This document shows, piece by piece, positions 1-10,619 of a stretch of 64,000 nt of DNA. The stretch comes from Epiperipatus broadwayi. Taxonomy: Eukaryota; Onychophora; Udeonychophora; Euonychophora; Peripatidae. Numbering within the stretch: the first letter of the stretch is position 1; the number at the start of each line of letters is the position of its first letter. Location: NCBI GenBank assembly GCA_028023455.1, contig JAQFVV010006312.1:748001-812000 (forward strand). The letters are read 5' to 3'. The notes beneath the pieces are model-generated. The model saw only the letters and a program-made list of their open reading frames with translations. It was not told the DNA's origin and searched no databases. The position numbers and the translations under genes are program-made.

Positions 1-496
1 TATTTATTTTGTTTCCCCCTAGTAATGGTTTGGTTTATAGTTCAATATTTTACTTTAGCATTAAACCTTTTTTTGATATTATTAATCAATAACTTGAACT
101 TGATTTATTAAAAATATACGTTTATAAATGAAAAACTTTCTTAGAAATAATATTTGAACTTTGCAAATGTAGAAAAGCAAATAATAAACTGAAAAATGTA
201 ATCACAACAATAACTTTTATTTTATTGAACAATGCTGCATTGGCAATTAAAAAAATAATAAAATAAAATATTTACCAATTTTAACTTCATTTATAAAACC
301 AAGGTAATTATTATTACATCATCATAAAACAATGAAATGGTAGTAAATGCATAGCTAATTGTTTTTACCATTAGTATAGTTTTTTTTTTTATTTATCTTT
401 AAAAAAAAAACAAAGATATTAAAATAAAATATAAATGCAGTTATAAATATCACATGATTTAATTTTTAAGCTTATAAATAAAAAATAAAGAGTTCT
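1..496. other. Anonymous AT-rich DNA
   Basis: Long A and T runs and TAA/ATT-rich text. I see no open frame, repeat match or RNA signal. Confidence 0.6.
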
Positions 497-778
497 GCTA
501 ATTGTGCTAAACAGCTTTATTGATAAATGCCAGTAAAACAAAGCATTAAAAAAATCTCTACCTAGAAACCACTCCTAACCTCAGGCCAATGGTTTCATGC
601 TTTGGTCCTCCTCAGTGAAGCACTAGGGTAGTTTCAAACTACACCTTAAAATACCAAGTGAAAGTCGGCATTGGTATGAAGTTGGAAGTGGTTCCTAGTT
701 AGAGATTTTTTAAATGTTTTGTTTTGTTGGCATTTATCAATAAAGCTTGTTAGAACAATTAGCAGAGCTCTTTATTTT
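497..778 (-). repeat. Hammerhead repeat family D, copy 1 (short palindrome)
   Basis: The outer parts (about 497-575 and 685-778) are inverted copies of each other. They share the family D edge text (aagctttatt, aaatgc, agagattttt) with the copies at 45.2-45.8 kb and 63.2-63.7 kb. The minus strand carries the family D hammerhead region. The element is internally shortened compared with the 45 kb pair. Known: small repeats with hammerheads are non-autonomous retroelements. Inferred: this is an old deleted copy. Confidence 0.7.
579..620 (-). ncRNA. Degraded hammerhead ribozyme (family D)
   Basis: Minus strand: CUGAGGA at 615-609, loop CAAA at 604-601, GAAA at 596-593, near-palindromic helix III at 593-586. 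Helix I pairs CUUCA (619-615 side) with UGAGG (583-579). Position 16.1, normally U, is C here (complement of 585), and helix II is poorly paired, so it is probably inactive. Its first helix I pair is A-U where the 45 kb copies have U-A, a compensatory change. Confidence 0.55.
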
Positions 779-1288
779 TTAATTATAAATATATTTGCTT
801 TTAAATCAATATTATACAAATATTTTGTAAAAATAATTGTAAATATTTAAATAATCTACAAAAAATGCACAATTTTTTTCTGTAAATTAATGTGAGTGAA
901 TTTGCAGGTATTCTCACAAGCACTATCAAGGCCTGAGAACAAAGAATCTACCAATTAGAAATATTATAAACTCATTTGTATTAGTTTCTATGTATAATAC
1001 TGATATCTTCAAATTTTTAAAAAAATAATAAATCAACATATATTTAAGTTCCAGTGTCTACTGCCAAATATATACAAAACTGGCAAAATAATGCTACAGA
1101 TAACTCAAAGCTGGAAACTGAAAACACCACCATTACCATCTATATACAAAATATTTCAGCTACATGACAATATGAATTAATATCATAGTAAAACAGAAAG
1201 ATAAATGGTTTTATTACTCAAGAGCTTATATGATGTTTTAGCAGAAATGCCGACTTAATTGTCCAGGCCTTCTTCTTCAAGGCTTTTC
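779..1288. other. Anonymous AT-rich DNA
   Basis: No gene, repeat family or RNA feature recognised. Confidence 0.55.
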
Positions 1289-1318
1289 CGGCAACAAAAA
1301 AAAAAGAGGAGGGGGGGG

Positions 1319-1352
<34 letters not shown>

Positions 1353-1396
1353 GATGGGGGAAAAAAAAAAAAAAAAAAAAGAAAAAAAAAGAAAAT
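1289..1396. repeat. Homopurine A/G low-complexity tract
   Basis: About 108 bases almost entirely A with G runs (a nine-G run near 1310 and a five-G run near 1356). Apparent open frames across it on both strands are artefacts of the homopolymer. Confidence 0.95.
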
Positions 1397-1684
1397 TCTC
1401 TGGCAACTTTTATTCTTATGTAGCAAAGTTTATACAGTATTTAATGAAAGACTCAATCACATGGAGAGGGAGGGGTGATGGCAGAAAAAAAGATTTATTT
1501 TTACTGTTTTATACTTCTGAAATTTTTTATTGCTTATGTAAATGTATGCAGATGAAATAAAATATAAAGAACATTTAAATATTTTAAAGTCAAATATATT
1601 TATCTAAATAATTGTTTACAAAGATAACATTAAAAAAAACTTAGTAATAAAATAGCTATTAATGATTCTATAAAGTATAAGACT

Positions 1685-1965
1685 GATGATTATCACCATG
1701 TTAATCATTATCATTCCCCTTCAAGTTAAAATCTCTCCAAAGTTCAATCCTTTTTTTCTAATCAACAAAATCTTTTTTTTTCACATCACATCAGAAAATA
1801 TTCTTATTTCATCCATCCATATTGCATATGGTCTCTTTCTAGTTTTTTACAATCTTATGGAATCCAATTTAAGACTCTAATTACCCACTTACTATTATAT
1901 CTTCTATGAAAATATCTAATACAGTTTTATTTCAATCTCTTAATTTTTCTTAATGCTAAATTTAA
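1685..1965 (-). pseudogene. RTE-like LINE, 3' end fossil
   Basis: The sequence parallels the 3' parts of the RTE-like copies at 44.3 and 49.9 kb: an ATC-rich 3' tail, then the region matching the C-terminal part of the reverse transcriptase ORF (tctctttctagttttttacaatc, compare 44380-44400). The tail lies at the low-coordinate end, so the element reads on the minus strand. No frame is open. It ends where the PLE fragment at 1966 begins. Confidence 0.6.
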
Positions 1966-2540
1966 GGGGATGCTCTAATTCACTTGACTATTCTGTCAAA
2001 GGTAACTGTTAATAGAACTTTTATATACTTATCTATGAAGAGCCTCCTTAATTCTCCACTTTTTTCTAAGAACATGATTAATTAATGATTTCCAGTTATT
2101 ATCAATTATCATATTAAGTTGACTTATAGAGATATTTACCTTTATCATGTGAGCATCTTCTTTGAATAATTTTTTTGTACTTTTTCTTCTCTAGCAATAT
2201 TGTCTTTTCCTAGTCGAACATATGTTCTTTGGTACCTACGTGATCTACTTTAGATATGTCTGCTTTTACTGATAATCAGTTTGTGCTATTTGGATTGCTT
2301 TAATTATATGACTAATTTCATCAATATATATCCTTCCACATATACATGATATCCTATAGATGCCATTTTGGTTTTTCAATATTTCAAGTTTAGATTTTGC
2401 AGATATTAGGATTCTTTATAGTGTGCTATGTCTCTGGAAAACTGTTCTGATATTATATTGATTGCAAACTTTCTATAGTTTATCTGATTTTACTGATATA
2501 TATGGATACAACTTCAGTACCATTAATTGTTTTTGTCTTT
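1966..2540 (-). pseudogene. Penelope-like element, GIY-YIG endonuclease fossil
   Basis: Read on the minus strand from about 2400, the translation gives IYRISCICGRIYIDEISH, which matches the PLE GIY-YIG core (CxCG, then YIGET) with D for G. It then runs into the lysine-rich and His-containing part of the domain, broken by stops. Downstream (2000-1966) lies the tRNA-like segment seen after the endonuclease in the 14.0-15.0 kb PLE. In PLEs this domain nicks target DNA for reverse transcription. This copy is dead and has lost its hammerhead end. Confidence 0.7.
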
Positions 2541-2552
2541 GAATATATATAT

Positions 2553-4425
2553 ATTATAACGGTCGGGGAAGATGTGGTGTCTTACTGTATCTGCTGTACA
2601 GAGCACCACCAGGCTGTTCAAACCTGGAAATTTTATATAGTAGGCAGATACTTAAGTTAAAGATCCAACTTTTATTTTATATTGACCATCATGCCCAGGA
2701 ACTAGCTCTTGGAGCAGTAGAGATAATATATACTTTATTTTAAAGAAAGAAAGATAATAAAAAATAAGAATAAGCCACTGCCAATTAACAATACCCAGAA
2801 ACATTTATTTTGCACATATATAAAATTTAGAATCATTTTAGTATAACTTTTACTTTAGAATTTAATTTACATTTTTAACTTTTTATTTTAAAAGTTCGCA
2901 CAGATGAATTTATTAATATTTTTATTAAAGTGTCGAGTATGGATAGACTACATAGATTGCACTCAAAAAAAATTCTATACCTCTTATTTAACCCTAGGCC
3001 AAAAATTTTCAGCCAAACTAACGTCAATCTATCTGATATATTGATGTATTTAATGCAGCATGAATACGACAGCATAATACCATACTGTCAGGAATGCACA
3101 TATGGACAGCATGGCTATAGAGAAGAAATTGTCTCTCATCCAGTACAGGAAAGTTACATCTGTTTGGCAAGAAGAACAATAAAAAAAGAAAACTCCATAG
3201 GAAGGGATTGCCATCCTTTTTGCCATCTTACTATCCCATTCCATAGGCTAAAGGGATGATCCAAGGAGCAGGGAATACATCTGCTTCTGATGGTCAGTAA
3301 GAAATGGGACTTATTTTGCCCAAGTGTGGCATATAATGTGATCATGCACATAGCAGATCTTCATGCTACATTTGCTAATTACACCAATACATCCAATCCA
3401 TTGACCCAATTTAACTGCAAAACAAATAACTTAAGATTTACCCTCCCTTAAACTAACATAACTTTACGAATCTATGCAGCCATTCACGCCTGATTTAAAT
3501 TTAACATGATTTAATTAAAAGTTTAGCTTAATAGAAAAAAATCATAATAAACACTTAAAAGAATGGAAAAAATAAATTAATGGAAATGATTTAAAAAAAA
3601 ATACATTCAATAAAAATTATTAATAAATGATTTGGTTTGGTCAGATAATAATTTCTATTTAAATACTGGAAAAGTTTTAGAATTAAAGTTCACTAGTTTG
3701 AGTTCTTACTGTTTTAAAATACTGAAAAAGTTTTAGAATTAAAGTTAGAGTTCTTATTGTTTTAAAAAGTCCGTACTTTCTAGTTGCTTGTAATTTGGAA
3801 GGTGTTAATTCCCACGGCATCCTGAGGAGATTGGTATGCAGTTAGTCATTGATTCTTTACTGTAGCTGGTATAGTTCTTTGCTGGATTTTATTGCCGGGC
3901 CCTGATGACCTGGGATCCACAATATGGGAAAATGATATTTCATTTCTTTTTTTAGAACAACTGAAGGAATTGAAAGTGCATCTTAACTCAACATTACATC
4001 ATGATGATGATGATCCTTTTGCTGAGGTCCATTTCCTAAAGGATTTCTTTTATTGGCTATTCTGTTCCTATTGTTTTTTCTCTCCTATCTGACCTTTACT
4101 TATAAATTTTGAGATGCCCAAGGGCTAGTTTACTTTAACTAATTGAAAATAATCATTTCCATTTTACACAATAGCATTAATTAAATTATATACATTCTTA
4201 AAGATATATTTTTATCTTTATAAGTTTTTTTCTGAAAATTTAGTTTTAAAATACTTTTTTTTTCTTTAATAAAGTTTTTTTTTAATAATTTTCCATCTGT
4301 GCGATCTTATATATATACGAGTTAGATGGCTTTTAATTTTCAATTTTTAAAAACAAATTTTTATTTGCAAACTTTTTTTAAATTTTATTTACTCGAATGT
4401 AACAGCATGTGTGCCCATTACAATA
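2553..4425 (-). mobile_element. Family F repeat, copy 1 (candidate DNA transposon)
   Basis: Almost the whole segment is the reverse complement of 10620-12780, with many gaps. Matching anchors are 3481-3500 with 11560-11580 (ttcacgcctga), 2930-2955 with 12010-12030 (tcgagtatg), and 4411-4425 with 10620-10635. The ends form an imperfect terminal inverted repeat: ATATTATAACGG at the low end and ATATTGTAATGG reading in from 4425. Both ends abut TA-repeat DNA, so a target duplication cannot be fixed. The longest frame (2930-3259, 109 codons) is not kept open in copy 2 and matches no family I know, so no transposase is called. Alternative: a long satellite or LINE fragment. Confidence 0.6.
3656..3766 (+). 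repeat. 57-bp tandem duplication
   Basis: The segment with gttttagaattaaagtt starting near 3660 is repeated from about 3717, slightly diverged. It lies inside family F copy 1. Confidence 0.8.
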
Positions 4426-4554
4426 TGTATATATATGGTTATCTATTTAATATTTTCTTAATGAAAGCTATGCAAACTGTTTTTTCTCAAATCATTAATT
4501 TCTGAACAAACATTTTTTAACTCTGTTCTATAGTAATAACGTAACTCTATTGTG

Positions 4555-4795
4555 TATTAAACATGTACCCTAAATATTTTTTTGTGCATGTGGGTTGTAA
4601 ATTGTAGTTTTAATTTTGTTATGAGTAAGTCTTGTTACAAGAACATTTAAAAATGCCAATTTTTTGTGCTTGTTCAAAATATATTGTGAATTTAACTGAA
4701 AGAGATAGGTTATTGATGTGTATCTAGAATGTTTGCAGTAATGATTCACCATGTATCATCAACATAATAAAGCTGGAAATTAGAGAGAAAGAAAC
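4555..4795 (-). pseudogene. Penelope-like reverse transcriptase fragment with YVDD
   Basis: Minus-strand translation from about 4775 gives YYVDDTW, the catalytic YxDD box of the PLE reverse transcriptase. Further on, in another frame, come KLAFLNVLVTR and then KIKTTIY, the conserved PLE stretch between the palm and thumb (usually LPFLDVLVTR then VYRKPTHT). Frameshifts and stops separate the blocks. It abuts an oppositely oriented PLE endonuclease fossil at 4805, making a head-to-head pair like the one at 20.7-23.2 kb. Confidence 0.75.
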
Positions 4796-4804
4796 ATAAA
4801 AAAG

Positions 4805-5545
4805 TAATTATTAGTAATATAATAAGCAAGAAATTGCTGAAAAATTAAAGAAAAATATCAACCAGCATAACATAAGAACAACTTTCCAAAGCCATAGGAC
4901 TCCACAAAAAATCTCAACACCTATAAGCCTAAATTTGAAATGCTGAAAAGCAAAAATTGTGTCTATGAAATACCAGGCAAATATGAAAGGATGTATATTA
5001 TTGAAATCATTTATCCCACTGAAAAGCAATTAAACTGATGATTAGAAAAAAAACAGATGTATTTAAAGTTTTAGGCCATATATGTATCAATAAATATATG
5101 ATTGATTTGAAAAAGTCAAAAGTATTAAGAGAGGAAATTCAAGAAGTTTTCCACATGGCAAAATCAAATGACCTCATAAGTCAACTTAGTATGATAATTC
5201 GTAATGTCTGAGAGCTATAAATTAATCTTGCTTTTAAGTAAAAAGTAAAGAAATCAGGAGGACTCGCATATATAAGTATATGAAATTTTTACCGATTTGA
5301 TTACTATGTTTGGTAGAGTAACTAATTGATTAGATCATTACCTTAAATTCAATATTTATGAACATAAAGATCTAGGTTCTATTTTCATACTATATACTAT
5401 CATTGGTCAGCCAGCAACAAATAAAAGACTGTAATAGTACTTGAAATATTGGGTTATATACTAGCCTGCTTGCTACTACTACTCTTTGAATGTATTTGAG
5501 AAGTTTAAATAAAATATGAATTTTTCTAAAGATCTTTGACATTTA
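4805..5545 (+). pseudogene. Penelope-like element, GIY-YIG endonuclease and 3' region
   Basis: Plus-strand translation around 4950-5000 gives VYEIPGKYERMYIIEI, matching the PLE pattern VYxIPCxCGxxYIGET with both cysteines and the YIG glycine changed. Around 5135-5210 it gives HMAKSNDLISQLS and then RNV, matching the domain end seen at 14364-14627 (HMTMVNNPISQPS, NVWKPLI). A degenerate tRNA-like stretch follows near 5290-5390, then the shared 3' text near 5480-5545. No hammerhead core survives. Inactive fossil. Confidence 0.7.
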
Positions 5546-5739
5546 GTAATTTCATGTTCCTTCTTTTACATTGATTTGTCTCAGATACAAATTATTAATT
5601 ACTACAACTGAAATAATTCTACTAACATTATTTATAAGTATAACAGTAGCCAAAACTAATTTTTTTAAATTGAAAATTTTAAAAATTATTTTAGCAATGT
5701 CCTATGATCCATTAAATAATTTAGCAATAATTTTTATTA

Positions 5740-6300
5740 TTATAAGGGATTTGAACTCAGATTTTTAAGCTCCATACAGCTATCCAATTCATACTCTACA
5801 ACTGATACACATGACCACATTCATGCAAAAAAGAAAATGTTCTCCAATAGATGAATTTCATTCTGAATCAGTACCCATCATTTGTTCCAGATCACCATCT
5901 CCCATACATATATATAATCAGTGCTCGGTTTATATTAAGATAGTCAATCTTCAAACTTTAATGGACAAGCTTCAATGCTCTCCACTTTTCAAGGTCTTCA
6001 GGCATCCACATAATTGAAAATTTGAGAATGAAATACTCAAATCCCTTGTTGATATAAACTGTATACATGTGTGGAAGATGGTGATCTGGACCAACTGATA
6101 AGTGCTGGTTCGGCACAAAATACGTATATTGGAAGTCATTTATCTTTTTCACATGTATATGGTCATGTGTATCGTATCAGTTGCATACGATGGTTGTAGG
6201 AAGCTTGAAAATCTGAATTCAAGTCCCTTATAATTACATTAAGTTTAGTATAGATAATATACATGTATTTAAATATTACAATAATTTTTGTTAAAAAATA
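5740..6300. mobile_element. Hammerhead SINE family A, inverted pair
   Basis: A minus-strand unit (about 5740-6050) and a plus-strand unit (about 6050-6300) face each other. Each has the family A landmarks: the atggtgatctgg segment, the hammerhead, the tttttcacatgtat segment and a tRNA-like B box (gaattcaagtccc at 6215-6227 on the plus unit; its reverse complement near 5748). The minus hammerhead (5860-5905) has lost C3 and A9. The plus one (6083-6132) has CUGAUAA at 6095-6101 (G8 to A) and A for G12, but helix I (CCAA/UUGG) and helix III (ATAC/GTAT) remain. Confidence 0.75.
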
Positions 6301-8984
6301 TATCTAAAAAAAAAAAGTATAATGAAACTATTTACTATAACCAGAACCCAAGATATGATTTAATAGGGGGGAGGGGTAATTCTATAGTTTTTTAATTCAA
6401 TTTTTATTCACTTTGTTTCATTTTTTTTGCATTTTCTCTTTTTTTTATATTATTATTCTAAAACTTAGTAACAGAGTATATGCGTGTTTACATTTGATAC
6501 ATTGATAAAATAATACAATTACATTTGATACATTGATAAAATAATACAATGTTATATGTAACAAAAGGAAAAAGGCATGAAATTATTGAATTACAATAAA
6601 AGGGTATAAAACCCAAAATTGAATAGGAACTTAGGAAACATAATAAGATTACATTTGACAGAAGGTGTGCATTTAATGTCAATAAATGACAAGTATTGCT
6701 AAATAGGTAATCAATACATTATAAAAAGGTGGACTGAAAGCAGTTATATTAATACACAAGTATTACTACACCAGTATGTATAACCCACTTGCGTTTGATG
6801 TATTATGATATAATACAAGAGTACTTTTAACAGGGTATACACCCAATGTCTATCACAGAGCTAGTACTGATTTAATAAGTCAAGATTACATTTGTGGTAC
6901 AAACAATGGTCATCTCATATATTTTCCTCGTGTCTGCTCTAAATGAGTTCACTAAGATGTCCAATATAATCTAGTATCGCGAGAATTATACACACACTGC
7001 ATCATTGATTAATACATAAAATGAACAAAACATGAAACAGCGTGAAAAAACCAAAATATATCGATACATTGAATAGTGTTTTTTTTTTTTTTAGTTTTAT
7101 AATTTTTTTTGTTGTGTGTAACTATTTTTTTAATTTTTTTATTTTTTTTAAATTTAATATAGCCTTTGTATTTTTCTATTGTTATTCATTGCGTTGTAGA
7201 CCATTTTAAATACTAGAAAAAGTATTTTGTAATAAACAATCCACTTCATGGTAAAGGACTCCCCAAATCTCTTCATAGGCTAGCAGTGAAGGCGAAGGTA
7301 GTACCCATTAAGCATGGCAATTGTCAACTAATGATGATTTGAGTTTTTGTTTTTCCGTTCTTATTTTATCCTTTAGCTAGGAATATCTAGATCGCCATTT
7401 ACTGACCAATATTGGATAGTTTGTAGGGTTTTTTTGAGCCACTTCTCAGAAAGAAAATTTCTAAATGACTTGAAAAAAAATTCATTTGGCCTGGATTTGA
7501 AGCTCGGGTCATTAGACTTAATAGGTGGACAATATAAGCAACATGAAGCCCTTCTAAGACATTTTTTTAAAGCGGTCTCAGATCATTCCAGAATAGATTG
7601 CTAAATTTGTGGGCAATCAATTTTATTGCATTATCTGTTATGTTATTCGTTTAAAAACTAATGTTTTGCGTTTCTTTCTTTTTTTTGTATATAGAAAAAA
7701 AAAATATTTCAAAGTCACCATGATAATAAATAAATTTATAAAGCTTGAAATAATTTTAAAGATTTTTTTTTTTTTGAGAAGAATATTTAAAGACTATAAT
7801 ATCTATGACAATAACATTAAAGTTTTCTGTTCGAAAAATATATTTCTTTTTAAAGTCAAAGTAAAATGTCTTATAAATTTAATTGTTACAATCGGGGCTG
7901 ATTTAATGGATAAATTGATAATCTTTAACGAGAATATTTAATTAAAATATTATTTATATAAGTCTGTAATTTTAAATGTTAATAATATATCCCTCACTCA
8001 GGCTCTGCATCTTCGGCAGCTAACAGATTTTTTTAATTAATGGTAGCACCTATCCACCATATATATAACAATATTTAAAAAAATATAATTTCAAAAAAAC
8101 TTAAAACGTAATACAAAAAATACGATTGGAGACAAAGTTAAATTTACTGCGCATTAATTATTTAAAAAATTTAAAATTTAACAATTTATACTTAGTTGTT
8201 TTATCTTGAAATTAATTATATATTTTTTTCAAGTAGATAATAAACACTCAATTTAACAATTTATAATGAGCTGTTTTATTTTGAAACGATATTATTTTTT
8301 CCACATTTATTTTAAATAGTAATTTATTATTTTAAACTGTGTCATATTTCTAGCTTTATTTTATGCTTCCGATGATTGTTTTATAACTTTTGAAGCAAAT
8401 AAATTTACTTTTTATTAATATTATATTAAAATACTTAAAAGATATTGAAGTGAATAATAGTGATATTAAATTGAAAAATTTATTCCAATTTTCATTCTGA
8501 TTCAAACTAAACTGATAGTATTCTTAAAATTATACCAAACTAAGGTATTTCACGGCAATGAAACAATATATCAGTATCCTATACTAATAATATGTCTCCC
8601 CCCCCCCCAACAACCATCTGTCTGCTTCGCTTCAATTTACTTTTTGTTGTAAAAAAAGGCTCTCCACAGTCTATAAATATATTAGACATATGCAGGTTCC
8701 TAAATGAATTCTCAGTCAAGAAAAGTGGTATATACATATATAAGTAAGATCAATCAAATGAAAATGTTGTGCTCATTCTATTTGATATGACTTTTGAGTT
8801 CCTAAGAAACCGAATGCCTAGTTATTGTTGTTGTTAATATTATCATTAATTTTCAAAATCAAATTCCATTACATTATTTTTAATATGAATGAAGAAATAT
8901 CTTTTTGGCAAAATATTCAGTAAATCACCTTTCCATAAACACAAATTGGGATGAATAATAACAGAAAATCTTTCAACTTAGGGT
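6301..8984. other. Long intergenic AT-rich region
   Basis: Apart from the short duplication listed separately, I find no gene. A less AT-rich patch at about 7240-7600 and another at 7990-8060 match nothing else in the window. An open frame at 7609-7941 (110 codons) is AT-driven low-complexity text rich in K, I, F and N, and I do not call it. A ten-base C run lies near 8600. Confidence 0.5.
6490..6551 (+). repeat. 31-bp tandem duplication
   Basis: Two adjacent, nearly identical 31-base units beginning acatttgatacattg at 6490 and 6521. Confidence 0.9.
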
Positions 8985-9370
8985 TTATTTTTTAGGGTAG
9001 CCAGCCCAAAACAATGTAATGACTTAATATCTACATTCCTAGCCAGAGGATAAAAAATAACTCTAAAAACCCCACTACACAGTAATTGGCAAGTCTGGTG
9101 AAAAATATTTTCATCTTCATTGCCTCCCTCTACCCCATAGAAAGTGGAGGTAGAGGAAAAGCTTTTACTCTGAAGAAGTTTTTTTTTTTGTTATCTAAAG
9201 AATAAAACTAAAAAAAAAAAAATGTAAATCTTCACTATGCAGCATTTGACCAATTTCTGGTTCCTTCATTGTTTCTTTATAGAGAAGCTGAAGAGGTCAT
9301 TTGGTTATTTAAAGACTATTTTGTCTTTACCTTCTTATGCACCAACACTTTAGATGCCAGCCTGAAACTG
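8985..9370 (+). repeat. Interspersed repeat family H, copy 1
   Basis: Shares a diverged order of words (agcca, aataaaact, aattggcaagtctgg, taaagactattttgtcttta) with 18880-19115 and 38995-39190. Similarity was judged by eye and is weak. No coding or structured-RNA signal. Confidence 0.35.
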
Positions 9371-10115
9371 CAAATATAAGGAAGCTCTCAAAAATTCATT
9401 TTCACACACACACAAAAAATTATATATACATACTTTTAAATTATTTCTGTTGCATTAAAATGGTGATACAACATGATAGGCCTGGTTATGATTAAGCCAC
9501 AGAGAAACTATAATGCAGTTAGTGTGGCAGATCATTGATCAATTACATTATGATTCCCAAAATAAAAAATTGATACATTTGTGCACCTGGAAAAAAAGTT
9601 AGCTAGCTATAGATAAAATAATTAGTTATATTTGAATCAAAAAAGATAAAAATTAATTGTAAAGAATTATGGTAACTATCATCTAGAGTGGAAAAAGAAA
9701 AGAAAGAACAATTTAGCATTGAAATAAAAAAATATATAATAAATCCTAAGAAATAATTTAACTGCTTATGACAGAAATGTATGATGTTACAGATATGATG
9801 ACAAGTAAAAGAATGGAATAGAAAGTGATTAATTCAATAATGAGCCAAATTCATTTAATAAAAATGGATGATTTAAGTATATTATAAAGTGATAAAATAG
9901 AAATAATATTCATTATATCACAAAGGAGTTTACATAAACACAAAAAATAATATAAAGTTGACCCAGGACAGGGGACCACAAAATAAGAATATAATAAAAA
10001 CTTGATGAAGAAATGGATGAACAACAATATAAAAGGAATCCCAAAATGAATCAGAATCTAATTAATAAATTTACCAAATAAAATTGTTTGAAAGAGACAT
10101 CAAGAAGAATTTTAC
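9371..10115. other. Anonymous AT-rich DNA
   Basis: No gene or repeat recognised. Confidence 0.5.
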
Positions 10116-10225
10116 AGAACATTTGAGTAATAAACCACTAAACATCACATGATCACCATCCATTGATTACTCTGGCTTGACTGAGTGGCACTACTGTATG
10201 GAGAGTTTTGCCTGTTTTAATAACA
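10116..10225 (+). repeat. Hammerhead family B, terminal fragment
   Basis: Contains the family B end segments: aacatcacatgatcacc, then ttgattactctggcttg and ggagagttttgcctgtt. The internal hammerhead segment is absent. It matches the ends at 16.7, 32.5 and 48.7 kb. Confidence 0.75.
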
Positions 10226-10619
10226 TTTGAGCAACTTAGAGAAATCCCTCTCTGTAAATGTGATTGGAAGGGGAATGTTGACAGGAGACAGAAATCATAT
10301 GCATTGAATGTCTAGAGATTAGTTTTATTTTTGTTTGATGGACCACTTAATCAACAGATACTATCATTGTGTGACACTAAGCAACTTATAGATAGAAGAA
10401 TTTAAGAGTGGTGAAAAATAGTGAGCATAATAGAAAAGACACAACACCAAAATAAAATAAAGCGTTCATTTTTCAGTGACAGATAATCAAGTTAAGAATG
10501 ATAACTTTCTTCCAACTTTCAGAAGGAAAAATAAGAAGCATATAAGATATAATTCATCATACTATCAAATAAGTACTAATTTCCTTAAATTGTCAAATTA
10601 TAAAAAAAATTATGGGTAA

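Noticed and set aside
1218-1560. Short frames across an A-rich tract
   Set aside because: Homopolymer artefact (poly-Phe or poly-Lys).
2930-3259. 109-codon frame in family F copy 1
   Set aside because: Not open in family F copy 2, and no domain recognised; likely chance.
3892-3930. ctgatgacctggg as a hammerhead core
   Set aside because: No GAAA box or pairing partners nearby; the CTGATGA is coincidental.
5811-6017. 68-codon frame, and similar frames at 31673, 47477, 51682 and 52159
   Set aside because: All lie in family A repeats, which do not keep a frame between copies.
7609-7941. 110-codon frame
   Set aside because: Lys/Ile/Phe/Asn-rich low-complexity text expected from AT-rich DNA; no homologue or splice context.
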